64,000 nucleotides of DNA from Portulaca oleracea. Lineage: Eukaryota > Streptophyta > Magnoliopsida > Caryophyllales > Portulacaceae. Shown here piece after piece: positions 23,101 through 33,770 of this stretch. A program made the translations under genes and the position numbers. The stretch spans positions 32,805,317-32,869,316 of the forward strand of contig CM055876.1 in the NCBI GenBank assembly GCA_029582165.1, in the 5' to 3' direction. The notes under the pieces are model-generated. The model did no database searches. It worked only from the letters and a program-made list of their open reading frames with translations, and had not been told where the DNA came from. Every line of letters starts with the position of its first letter. The first letter of the stretch is position 1.

Positions 23101-25172
23101 CTAACAAAAACAATGGACCCTCTTACTTGACAAGCAGCAGCAAAACATACAACCTACTTGTTTAAAAAGAAGCTAACAACAGGCAGTATTTGAACACTAT
23201 GACAGGCCAACCAAATGCAAATGACGGGTACTTAATAATGAAGATAAATGTGGAAAAACAAAATCTAATCGGAAATCATAAGCTACAGGGCAAGAGGCAA
23301 GAGCTATGATTACCTTCAGATTGATCCATGCATAGGGTAACCCAGTTGGTGTATTGAAAGCAGGTAAGAAGCGTTGTCCTAAGTCTTCAGCTAGAACAAG
23401 GAGCTGATTCTTGTAAGTTCCTTGAGTGAACCTGTTTCTAGAATCAGTTGCAAGCATATGAGCAGAAACAAGTCCCCCAAGAACTCTTATGTTGCACTAC
23501 AGAATGTGACCAAAAGAAGAACAATTAATCATCTTTCAAAGCATACTCCTGTGAAATCATGTAAGGCCTTAATTATTGACATGAATGTGGCTGAATTTTA
23601 TAAGATCAACCAAATAATGGAAAATGTAGCAACTTCGGGGAACCAGTAGAATTCTCCGGACAATTGTTAATTAGCTGGAACAGATTACCTCAAACAGATT
23701 CACCCTTGCATCTACATCAAATGTTAGGTTGTCAGAAAGCCATAGAACCGCCCTTTCGAATTCTGTAGTGTTGCCCATTATGAGAAGGCTGAAATGAGAC
23801 ATGGTTTCCAGAGTAAAAAACAATGCCAATGTACCAGGGAGGGAAACTACACATCAGTTGCAAATTTCCCAATAGCTACAAAACATACCTGGATAATGAC
23901 TCAATAAGTGTGAGTGCAGAACCATTATAATTCTGTGGCAAGCGTTCTAACTGAAAACGGAACAACGATCACCAACATAAGAAGAATATCAACAAAATGT
24001 TACTCTGATTGCTGAGAATAACATAAGAACCTCACGTTAAGATTTCCCAACTCACTCAGCGAGTCGGTGAAAGTTTTTGAAAGGGGTTTCAGCTCATCAT
24101 GCTGCACAAACCACAAATCAGAGTTACTATAGTGTGTCTAGGGGACGCGAGACAAAAAGACAGCCACTATTTTCATGATGGATACAAACCGGGAATGCAT
24201 ATCTGATGTAGTTGTCATATGCATGATAGAACCTGAGAGAAACATGTAGAAGTATGAAGTTAAAGGGGGGGAAAAAGGAGCTCATGTTGAATTACCAACA
24301 GCAGAAAGTCATGACTCATCATCCCCCGACACATTTCCAAACCATTTTGATTGAAAATAAAAGTACAAACTTCAAAAAGGAGCTTATGTTGAATCGGTTT
24401 CTCAGCAGGCAGCAATATTGTTTGGTTGAAAATAGAGTTACAACAGACAGAAACTATCCCCCGACATATTACATGGACCTGGAGCATGTGCTCCGAGTAT
24501 GTATGAGTGAATAATTATGCTATTGAGAGTGAACAACAGCTAGGTATGAGTGAACAATTATGCTATTGAAAGTGAACAATGACCATATTTGGAGCACATA
24601 TTCCAGGAGCATGTAATAAATTGCACGAAAATATACATGGTCACAAACACAGAATCTGAAATGGCAGCTAAATAATACAGCTAAATCAGTGTGTACTGGT
24701 GAATGTTTGGATCACAGTTCAGAATTACACAAAGACAAGTCCAAAAACACAGTCAGTCTTGCCATTGATTCCTAGATAATCACGTCAATTGCAAGGAGTA
24801 CAGCAACTGACAATCAAATTGCACTCCAGAGTACACTAAGGACAACAAAAATCAGCAGAATTAAAGATGCATCATTTTGCAATAAGTTGAACTCCAACTG
24901 GAATAGAAGCAGCTAAAGTTGAAATCTTTGTGTATAAATTGAAACACCCATTAAGCAACAAAGATCAAGAATGATGAAAACCCAGCAAATTAACCCAGAA
25001 GATAGATGACAGAAGAACCGAAGTTATCAACTTACATACGACGGACTTTCTCTTTCATGACAATCTTCTTATGGGCAACGTAGTCATCTGGATCAGACAA
25101 TGAGACGCTGACAAAGGCAGCAGAAATCACCAAAATTGCTAAACCCCACGCTCTCAAATCCCGGGAAAACAT
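20127..25172 (-). CDS. MNS5: GH47 alpha-mannosidase I, EDEM/MNS5-like
   Basis: Fifteen exons on the minus strand: 25172-25036, 24232-24190, 24101-24036, 23950-23889, 23788-23689, 23496-23314, 23055-23007, 22917-22738, 22640-22520, 22202-22121, 22013-21928, 21837-21737, 21641-21500, 21419-21269 and 20351-20127. They join in phase to 575 residues. A signal/anchor segment (about residues 1-26) precedes the GH47 domain, which shows [76 protein letters not shown] and a late TTEGHPLPV. The last exon is cysteine-rich ([18 protein letters not shown]). EDEM-type MNS4/MNS5 enzymes trim mannose from misfolded glycoproteins in the ER for ERAD. The length fits Arabidopsis MNS5 (about 574 residues) better than MNS4; the symbol is assigned on that basis and from memory of the family. 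Intron 1 holds a MITE copy. Confidence 0.88.
24467..24618 (+). mobile_element. MITE, GGAGCATGTGCTCC family, copy 2 (mannosidase intron 1)
   Basis: The ends are TATTACATGGACCTGGAGC and the complement of TATTACATGCTCCTGG. The interior has repeated GAGTGAACAATTATGC. It sits in the first intron of the mannosidase gene, on the strand opposite to it. No clean TSD was seen. Confidence 0.7.
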
Positions 25173-27108
25173 GTCTTTTTAGGTCAATCAAAACCCCTTG
25201 ATTTCAACAAGGTTAAAGATAGAGAAAACTATGAGATGGTATTGAAGCCAATCAACGGAAAACTGGGTTGGATGAGTGCCAACATTTAATGGAGATCCAT
25301 AAAATTAAAACTCGGCAGATTAAAAAAAATGAAGCTGCAATGGATTTTGGTTAGCTTTGAAGCGATAATAATCTAGGGTATTTCACAATTCCTGCTCTCT
25401 TCTCACTTATTGCTAGTTGTTATTGGACCCTGATACGTGCACTCCCAATCAAAAATTGACAAGTGGACAGCAAAGCTGTTGACTTTCTTGGTTTGGAATA
25501 CCCCCTTGTGTGTGTGTGTAATGTTCTGGTACTTTTGTCGCAATGAGTACCCTCTTATTGTGAAACATGTTATTTTTCCAAAATAATAATAACAATAATA
25601 ATTGGGGTGAGCATTTGTAATTGTGGTCATGAGGTCTTATGGGAATGGCATTAAACTGAATAGTTGAATAAGATGTTTTGTTGTTTTATCTACACAACAC
25701 AAAAATGAATATTGGTAGATATTTGTGGATTGGTTTAGATTTTTAATTTGAGAACACTATGATGATGTATTATTACTTGCTTATTTGCTTGTATTTCTAT
25801 AAAGATTAAAGAATTAGTGATTCCTAAATAGAATTGAATGTAATTTTTTTATATTTAGTAATTTTAGATCTTTTTTTTTTCTTTTTAGCCATTTCTCAAG
25901 ACATCAAGACTTGAAACATGAATAAGGTTACATGGGCACTTCCCTTTTGAATTGTATGAGACTTCTTGCCTCGACATTTGTCTTGTCTGCCGTTGTCATT
26001 GATGGAAGATATTACTCTTAAGTTCGAATCCCCTTTGTTCCCTAATATCTTTATCTTGTTTTACCTATTCTTGTATTGTGCTTATCTTTTTAGTGAGTTA
26101 ACTGAATTTTATACATGTGTAGAAAGATGATGCTACTCTCTTAGTTTCATCTCACTCCTTTATGCAACCCTCCGCTTCTAGTTTTGATTTTGCCTCATGC
26201 CCAGGCCACCAAGTTGTTGGGAATCTTTGTTTCTAAAGTGTCAACTACTTTTTTTTTCCAATTCATGTAAATGGGAAGATCCACCATCTACAGGGTAAAT
26301 GGCAAGGGGGACCAACCTATGGTTAGACACTTTCTCTCCAAGATCAAGTGACTAACTAGATGAGACAAAAACTAAACTACAAAAACTAAAAGACAACACA
26401 CAACTAACTACAAAACAAGAACCTAAAAAAAAAGTTTCCAGGCATTACTGACATGATGGTGACAAAACACTCATCCTAATTTACAAGACAAAGAGCCATC
26501 CCTGTCAATGTACTTGGGAACATATGTTTATACATTTTTTCTACTTTTGTTGTCTGCCTGATTTTGGGATGTTCCCATGGAGAAGAAAGAACTAGCGAGA
26601 AAACTCGTTGGTGAAAATTGTAAAAGAAAAAACTATCGGTTCCAAGAAAGTAGGATTTGATTGCATGTAGTCAGGTTTAACCACAATTTTCCTAATAAGA
26701 GAAAATCTCATTAACTAGAAGGAAAGGAAGGGTTTCTATTCACCGTGATTCTGCCTAGGGAGATCTTTGCATAAAACAAAAGAAAAACTTTGCATGCCTT
26801 TTTCTATAGATCAAAGTGTCATGTAAATTCTCTATTCATTCAAAGTTCTAGGGGTGGATGGGCTAATGATATGGAATGAGTTTTATAGTTAATTGGTTAT
26901 AGACTTGTAGATCTGACTTACGTCTGTCATCGTTGCTCAGATTTACGGTTATCGATTTAGTTTTGTCCAAATATATTGGCCCAAGTTAGGGGTAATTTAC
27001 TACCAAATTCTTGAACAAAGCACACTTCACATAAAGTTCTTCATTACCAAATAGTTCTTTATTTTCCTGTCTTTTTTTTTCTTCTTTTTACTCTCCGTCT
27101 TTCACTAA
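25173..27108. other. Upstream region of the mannosidase; no other gene seen
   Basis: This is AT-rich sequence with no coding signature. It should contain the mannosidase promoter, but I do not see a convincing TATA box at a sensible distance from the start codon at 25172. Confidence 0.5.
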
Positions 27109-27329
27109 GGCCCTATTCTTTAATGATGTATGATTAAATTAGGTAAAATAAAGTAAATTAAGGAAAGAAAAGTTGGATAAGGAAAGTAGTATAGGTAGGT
27201 AAATGTTACATCACCTGTTAGGTAAGGATAATCTCATTAAGATAATCTTGTTAAGTAAGATAAGATAAGATAAGATTAAGATAGATTCTGTTAGGTAAGG
27301 ATAATCCTATTAAGCTAAATAACAGGGCT
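27109..27329. mobile_element. MITE with TAA target-site duplication
   Basis: The inverted ends are GGCCCTATTCT and the complement of AGCCCTGTTAT, flanked by TAA at 27106-27108 and 27330-27332, as in PIF/Harbinger MITEs. The interior has repeated GATAAGATAAGATAA motifs and GGTAAGGATAATC repeated twice. Confidence 0.65.
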
Positions 27330-27402
27330 TAAATATCTATGTAACACTCTAAAAAAGACTTTTTTTCCTCTTTAAAATCCAAACAAAGACCACGATGATG
27401 AT

Positions 27403-27403
27403 G

Positions 27404-27444
<41 letters not shown>
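27403..27444. repeat. (TAA)n microsatellite
   Basis: This is a run of about 14 TAA/AAT units, preceded by a short GAT run. Confidence 0.95.
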
Positions 27445-27445
<1 letters not shown>

Positions 27446-27569
27446 CATGCTATTATAATTGCAGTAGACTTGAGGAGATAAATGCAAAAATTCAAAGACA
27501 AAACCTTTATAGGGGCCGTTTGGTACGAGAAAATAGAGGGTTGTGAATGAGAATAGAAGGACTATTTCC

Positions 27570-28861
27570 ATATTTGTTTCAAAAAATTGCTCTGGGGTGC
27601 CATACATTCCCTAAAACTAGCTACTTGGGGACCACATTATTTTTTTTTTACTCTTTGGGGACCAGATTGTTGTCAAAACTTGTTGGTTGAGGCTTTTCCG
27701 ACCAAAACAGTCGGAATCAATAAAAAGTCAATTTTACCCCTTGACTAATGAATGAAAGGTCCAGTTTGCCCCTTTTATTTCCCTGCTGAAATCTGTTTTC
27801 TTGTTCTTGTTCTTGTTCTTCTTCTTCACTTTCATTCATTCTGGGTTGTTTGTTTAGTACAAATTTGCTAACCCCCCACCCAAATTTTTTTTCTCTTTGC
27901 ATTTTAGCTAACTACCATGCCTTGAGTGAACTGTATTGAACAGGAAGAAGGTTATATGGCAATGATATGAACATAATGTTGGACATTATAGTCTGCAATT
28001 CTACAGAATAATAAGCAAGATAGCCAAACAAAACAGAACAATTGAGAGGAGAAACAAAACAGAACAATGAGCACCAAATCGAATCCGTTGCTCTAGTATT
28101 AATCCATAACAATAGCCAAATAGAACAATTGGATCCAACAAAATTTACATCGGATTACAATCATCTTCTATTCTAACCAACAATCAACCACTAATGAGGG
28201 AAACAATTGAGAGGTGAAGTTGAATTGGAGGTGGTTGCAGTGGTTGAGTTGCTGAAGGTGGCGACCGTAAGGTTCATCTAGTGAGTTTGGTTTTGAGATG
28301 AAGAATTCTCAGAGTAAAGAACCCAAAACTGAAGAAGACACAAAAAAGAAAAAAACCCATCTTTAAGCTTCCTAACCTTAGCCCTCATCGTAGCAATGCT
28401 CCTCCCAAAACCCTAAAATCGGTCGGCCAAACCCTTCCAAAACCCTCGAAAACATCCATTGTGGCAAATCCCCCCAAATTCGGATTACCCATTTAATCTC
28501 TCGCCATTTCTCGACCAACAACAACAACAACGATGGTGATGATGGCAAGAAACCCACCTAAAAAATCACCCCAGAAAACGAAGATTTTCCGGCAATCGGA
28601 AGAGGGATTTCAATGGAGTCGACGGCAGCAATCGTCGCCGGAACCCTAATTTTCTCTCCTCGCTCGCTTTCCCAGCGGCAACTCCCTTGCTCAGGTCGAA
28701 TCTCGTCTTTGACATCCGTCGCCGATGCTTCTAGAAGCTTCGGTTTGTCGAGGAAGGGCGTCAATGATGGAATACGATGCTTGTTTGGGGGTTAAAGGGG
28801 AGTTTAAAGGGGTGGTGGGGTTTGAGGGTGTGGCAGCAGCGGGGAAGGAGAAGAAAGAAGA

Positions 28862-28895
<34 letters not shown>

Positions 28896-29236
28896 AGAAG
28901 CAGCAACGGGGTGGAGGGTGGTGGTCGGCCGGGAAGAAAGAAGAGGAAAAAGATGGGTGGCGGATGTTATTCTGCCCGAAGAAGAAGAAAGAAAAAGAAA
29001 GGGAGGAGAGAGAAAGAAAACAAATGGAGCCAAATAGGGTTATTTTTGTCAATTCATCTATCTAAATCTATTTTGTGTTGACTCAATTAAATTCGGATTT
29101 TCATAACTTTTAGTAGGAAAAAAGTAAGTTTTGACAACAATCTGGTCCCCAAAGAGTAAAAAAAAATAATGTGGTCCCCAAGTAGCCAATTTTAGGGAAT
29201 GTATGGCACCACAGAGCAATTTTTTGATATTTGTTT
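27570..29236. mobile_element. Non-autonomous MULE (Pack-MULE-like), 1.65 kb
   Basis: Terminal inverted repeats of about 100 bp lie at 27580-27681 and 29126-29226 with only a few differences; both start CAAAAAATTGCTCTG. They are flanked by a 10-bp direct repeat ATATTTGTTT (27570-27579 and 29227-29236). Long inverted ends with a 9-11 bp duplication are typical of Mutator-like elements. No transposase is inside. The interior from about 28380 to 29030 is GC-richer and gene-like (ACCCTAAAATCGG, GCCGGAACCCTAATTTTC), resembling a captured 5' end of a plant gene, with short frames on both strands (for example 28764-28558 minus, 28613-28795 plus). I could not identify the donor gene. Confidence 0.85.
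28865..28896. repeat. (GAAA)n microsatellite inside the MULE
   Basis: Eight GAAA units lie in a purine-rich stretch. Confidence 0.9.
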
Positions 29237-29813
29237 TGTGGTAATTGAAAAAATGGGAGGAATGAGAATGGGAATGGGAATAGAAGGCCTCAACTCGAAT
29301 CAATCTATTATTACCAGGGGTAGTGATAATTGATTAGTCGTAATTAAATATCAATACTGCCTTTATACTTAATTATAATTACCAATATTGCCTACATCTA
29401 TTGAAAAACTATCACATATTATCAAAACCCTTGCATATACATGCTGCCCCACCGTATTTAGTTGCATATAACTTATTTATTAAATGTTGATTTATTAAAT
29501 CTTTTATATTTTAAATTTTTATATACTTGTTTTAAATTTTAATTTAATTTGATGCTTAACTAATTTTATTAGAATTTTTCATGATATTTATTTTTTAATT
29601 TTTATATGGTAATTGATTTTCTAGATGTAAATATGCGTTAATTATGACCTTTCAATTTATTAAAACATTCATAAATGAATTAAAGAATATTTAGTATATA
29701 TGCATTTATTTTCAATTCTACTACCACTTATTCCCAATTTAAATTACCACATAACAAACAAGAAAGTTGATAATTCATAAAAATATTTCAATTCTCATTT
29801 CCATTATAAATTA

Positions 29814-30222
29814 CTACCCCGTCCCTAATTATTTGTCAATTTTTCTAACTATCTTGTCCATTTACCTAACATTAATGATTCCAACAATCATAATATCAAT
29901 TCTATCACTAATAAATAAGCTCTTTACCTTATCACAATAATATTTTTAAGGATACTTTTGACCAATACGTATTAGATGCACCCGGAGCATGTGCTCCAGG
30001 TATTTGCAAGTGAACAATCACATGAATCATAGTGAACAATCATAATAATAAGAGTGAACAACCTAATACATATGAGTGAACAATTATCGAATCTGGAGCA
30101 CATGCTCCAGGAGCACCTAATAAATTGCACTTTTGACTATTTAAAAACTTTTCACCCCATTCCCCATGTTAATTGGTTTTGATGAATTAGTTGTTGTGAC
30201 ATACAATCAGAGACGGAGGTAG
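29814..30222. mobile_element. Stowaway-like MITE interrupted by another MITE
   Basis: The ends are CTACCCCGTCC and the complement of CTACCTCCGTCTCTG, with TA on both sides. The inner 29963-30128 is a separate element; removing it leaves a normal-sized MITE of about 240 bp. Confidence 0.75.
29954..30137 (+). mobile_element. MITE, GGAGCATGTGCTCC family, copy 3, nested, with 9-bp TSD
   Basis: The 9-bp direct repeat ACTTTTGAC lies at 29954-29962 and 30129-30137. The element between them has inverted ends (TATTAGATGCACCCGGAGC and the complement of TATTAGGTGCTCCTGGAGC) and internal GTGAACAATCA-type repeats. The 9-bp duplication points to a Mutator-type origin for the family. Confidence 0.8.
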
Positions 30223-30432
30223 TACCATTCTCATTGCCATTAGACCATCCGCAATAACAGGTTTGACGGTGAGATGGCGTTGAGGTGGTGTGAGCGAGGA
30301 CGGGAAAGACAGTGCAGTGGCGAGGATAGACGTCGGTCGTGGAAAAAACTCGAACTCGTGCTCAACGCGCGAGGGCGAACACGAAATTCTCGACATTTTT
30401 TTTATTTCAATTGTATTGTATTTAAATGATTA

Positions 30433-30716
30433 AGGGCCTGTAAATTTGGTAGGTAAGTTGTGGTATGGTAAATGTTGAATTTTGATAACTTTTGGTAACT
30501 TTTGATAACTTTTGGTAATTTTCGGTAGCTTTTGGTAACTTTTGATATGAGTAAATTTTTGGTAAGTATAAAAAATATGGCAGTCTAAAATATTTAATAA
30601 ATAAATGTTAATTTTTTTGGGTAAATTTCAGTAATTTTTGATAATTTTTAGTAACTTTCGATAATAATCGATAATTAATTACCTAGCCCAAGATACTCAT
30701 GAAATTTACAGGGGCT
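30433..30716. mobile_element. MITE with TTA TSD and internal TTTTGGTAAC repeats
   Basis: The ends are AGGGCCTGTAAATTT and the complement of AGCCCCTGTAAATTT, with TTA on both sides (30430-30432, 30717-30719). The interior repeats TAACTTTTGGTAACTTTTGA several times. A related, less complete repeat lies near 34530-34660. Confidence 0.7.
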
Positions 30717-30991
30717 TTATATAAGACCTATACCTTTTTCTAAAATATTTTAATCAAACTTGGGCTCACCATTAAAAATTAGGTAATAAGAAGAGTTTAA
30801 CTCTAACTCTTGTCGCAGGTAATACAATTTCCAGCTCATCTATTAACTATAGCTCATCTCACTGGTTGCTCTTATAAATTGTCATTCCCATACCAAACTG
30901 TTTGGCCTTGTGCGGTTAATTGCCGAATTGTTGTGTTACTAAGAAAATCCCCCGCCATCTCCACCGCAGCTGCCGCCGGCACCTCCCAAAA

Positions 30992-32233
30992 ATGGCATCT
31001 TCAACCTCCGTTCCCCCCAATTCCCCGCCGCCATTCAGTAACTTCCGTCAAGTCGCCGGAGAATCTCGCCGGCGACAAAGCGAAAGAGATCCTTCCGACA
31101 TTCTCCCGCCGGAACTCTGGTTTGAAATTCTCGTCCGTCTGCATGTACGATATCTACTCCCCCTCAAACGCGTTTCCAAAAAACTTCAATCTCTCATCGA
31201 AAACCCTGACTTCACAGTCCTTCACTATTCTCGCTTTTACGGCATCAATCCACAATCAAACGCTTCCAATCTTTTGCTTTTAGGTCGTGAATTCAGCTCC
31301 TCTTCTACTAAGCCCTGTTGGGATTATTTTCTCGTTCGTCGTAGTTGTACGCCCACGCAACAAAAAACAACCCAATTCAAGCTTCATGTACTTTCGGGTC
31401 AGTATTGTGAAGTATTAGGCAATGTAAACGGGTTGTTGTTGCTGCAGAATTACACTTCTTCATCTACCTATATGATATTGTGGAATCCCTTAATTGGGAA
31501 ACGCATGATTGTTCCTCCACCCCCTTCATCATGCTCTGGGATGACCAAATTAGGGTTTGGGTATGATCCTGTGAACAATGATTATAAGATAGTGTCAATT
31601 TTAACTCTTAATGGTTATTCCTTGGTAGAGATCTACAGCGTTCGGGAGTTGTCATGGAGGACTACTGGGGTTAAAATCTATGGCTGGGTTTCGGAAAGTT
31701 GTGTTTATGTGAATGGTGTTTTACATTGGTTAGCACATCGGCATCTACCTTTTTATGATAACAGAATGAGTCATTATGAGATATCCCATGTCATTTCATT
31801 CGATCTGGGCAGTGAGGTATTAAGTTACACAGAGTTGCCCCATTCTAATATCAACAACGATGTGAAACTGCTTGTGTTATTCAATGGATCCCTTGCATTG
31901 CTCCATGTAAGACTGTTGTCGATTTCTGCTTGGGTGATGAAGGGGAGCAAATGGACTAAAGAATGGGATGTCAATTCGATGTCTGAGTTTTACCAGCATT
32001 TACTTGACGAAGAATGCGACACTTGTAGTGCTGTCTTCTCCGAAAAACATAACGAAATCCTGGCTGCTGGATGCAAAGGTATGGTATCATACAACATTGA
32101 AACGCGACAATTCAAGTTTCAGGATTGCAGAATGAAGTATGTCGGGACGTATGAGGAAAGGTTGATTTGGAAAGAATTGTCACCTAAGTTGGGCTCTGCT
32201 ATGACCAGCCCCCCAGTACATGGAGCCTTATAA
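30992..32233 (+). CDS. F-box protein with F-box-associated (FBA) domain, copy 1
   Basis: This single-exon gene encodes 413 residues. An N-terminal F-box at about 36-75 (SDILPPELWFEILVRL) should bind the SKP1 adaptor of an SCF ubiquitin ligase. The rest is an FBA-type substrate-interaction region with WNPLIGKRMIVPPP, LGFGYDPVNNDYKIVSI, SWRTTG, VYVNGVLHWLAH, SFDLGSE and SAWVMK. This is the architecture of CPR1-like plant F-box proteins; the target is unknown. The frame also opens 24 codons earlier (30920), but the start at 30992 (MASSTS) follows an AAAA context and matches the short N-termini of the related copies. It is the first member of a plus-strand F-box family that continues at 33200, 46458, 49812, 52654 and 61150. 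Confidence 0.88.
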   Translation: MASSTSVPPNSPPPFSNFRQVAGESRRRQSERDPSDILPPELWFEILVRLHVRYLLPLKRVSKKLQSLIENPDFTVLHYSRFYGINPQSNASNLLLLGREFSSSSTKPCWDYFLVRRSCTPTQQKTTQFKLHVLSGQYCEVLGNVNGLLLLQNYTSSSTYMILWNPLIGKRMIVPPPPSSCSGMTKLGFGYDPVNNDYKIVSILTLNGYSLVEIYSVRELSWRTTGVKIYGWVSESCVYVNGVLHWLAHRHLPFYDNRMSHYEISHVISFDLGSEVLSYTELPHSNINNDVKLLVLFNGSLALLHVRLLSISAWVMKGSKWTKEWDVNSMSEFYQHLLDEECDTCSAVFSEKHNEILAAGCKGMVSYNIETRQFKFQDCRMKYVGTYEERLIWKELSPKLGSAMTSPPVHGAL

Positions 32234-32634
32234 GCTGCAGAACAACAATGGATACAATAGGCATCATGGCTAATACTCCAGAGTTAGTTCTTTATTGTTT
32301 TCAAGCTTTGTTTAAAGTTTTAAAGTTTCTGCTAAAACCTGATCATGCAGTTATTCTTGTGTTTGTGAGAATTGGATAGTTTTCTGGCATGCATTATTTT
32401 AACCTACTTCCTTGTCCCTTGTAAGATTCTACTTGCTTTAAAATGTGGCACCTCTTTTTTCATTAGGCTCTGTAGTCTGTGTTGATAGCTTGTATAGTTT
32501 CATTGTGCTCTGTAGTCTGTAGAATGGCCTGAGATAAGCGTATGATGAAAAACGTGATTCAAGGTATTGTCTACTTTGTTGAATCCCAAACCCATGCACA
32601 AATCCCTTGACTTGGAAACCCATAATTATAATGG

Positions 32635-32730
32635 ATGAATCTCACGGCAAACAACCAAACAAGCAACCAACCACACATGCTTGTTTCTGTTGACTCATCC
32701 CCATGATCTCATACTGTCAACATTTTATAA
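32635..32730 (-). pseudogene. Possible relic of the mannosidase exon 7
   Basis: Plus-strand sequence around CATGCTTGTTTCTGTTGACT and CATCCCCATGATCTCATACT resembles exon 7 of the GH47 gene (23007-23055), including the CTCAC splice-donor complement before it. A small insertion separates the donor from the exon-like part. The similarity is short and was judged by eye. Confidence 0.45.
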
Positions 32731-33199
32731 GAAAGACAATGACTTCGAACTGTTTGTTGAAAACAAGCAGATTACATGTACCTGTTTCAAACTCTCAAAC
32801 AATTGAACCAAGTACAAATGATGAGAGTGGCTCTACACTTGTACTTCCATACGAGAGCAATGAGAAGATAGATTGAGTTAGCAACTGGTATTATGGCTTC
32901 GTTTGGTCTTTGAAAATTAGGATGAAGGAAGAACATTTAGATAAGATTAGAAGGGAGACAATCAAGGGATGTATTGATAAAGAAGATTGAGGCTTTCATA
33001 CTAGATTAGTGGATAAGCATAAAACTTTGCTTTCCATCTTATTTTCAAAAGCCACATCACCAACGGAGCCTATGGGTCGATGTACAGGTATCGGGAATAG
33101 CTAAAACTACAAGTACCAGGGGCAGGGATTAGCTATTATGGTACTATTGATCCCGGTCTCAGCATATGGTTATGTTATCTCATTGACACATATACAGGA

Positions 33200-33770
33200 A
33201 CATGCAGGTTAGCAAACTGGTATCCAAAACCTTCTCTCTCAAATTGGTCTCCAAAACCTCTGTCTCTCATCAACAACCCTAATTTCGCATCCCTCCATTT
33301 CTCTCACTTTCACAACTGCTATTCCCAATCAAACTCAAACGGCTCTAGTCATTACTCTTAGAATGCTAGAAAGCCCTAGTATGATTTGCCCTTCCCCTGC
33401 AACGGTTATTGGGATTATCTCCTTGTGCATCGTAGTTTTACCCCAGCAGAAAGTGTTGACTTTAGAACCCGTGTATATGGGGATGGTTACTTGGACATTT
33501 TCGTGTTGGGTTGTATCCATGGGTTGTTATTGAGGACACACATAGACGATATGATCTTGTACAACCCCTTGGTATTGTAGTCAGTTTACAGTTATGTATG
33601 CCTTCATGGTACTGTAAAATTAGCTAAAATCTTTCAGTATATTGAGTATTATGTGTGTCTAAGGATCAGATGCTTTTCCTGTATATACGTTGTCAGACCT
33701 TTTTTGTAAATTAGCAAAAGGCATGTGGTTGTACTGTATGTAATATTTGATTTTGGGAAATGTTTTTAGC
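33200..33770 (+). pseudogene. F-box gene relic with large internal deletion
   Basis: The segment from about 33228 matches the F-box gene at 46458, from just after its F-box start (CAAATTGGTCTCCAAAACC) through the GLL...DMILYNPLV segment ending near 33578. It then jumps to sequence like the 3' untranslated region of that same gene (CTTGTATATACGTTG, TTTGATTTTGG). The F-box N-terminus and the whole FBA C-terminal half, roughly 800 bp, are missing, and a stop codon lies at about 33360. It is a non-functional duplicate. Confidence 0.8.

Noticed and set aside
25961..26040. B-box-like GTTCGAATCCCC suggesting a tRNA or SINE
   Set aside because: No pairing acceptor stem, no A box at the right distance and no SINE tail were found.
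28725..29081. Open frames of about 80-118 codons in the GA/CT-rich core of the MULE
   Set aside because: The sequences are low-complexity (lysine-, arginine- or serine/phenylalanine-rich), overlap on both strands and give no recognisable domain.
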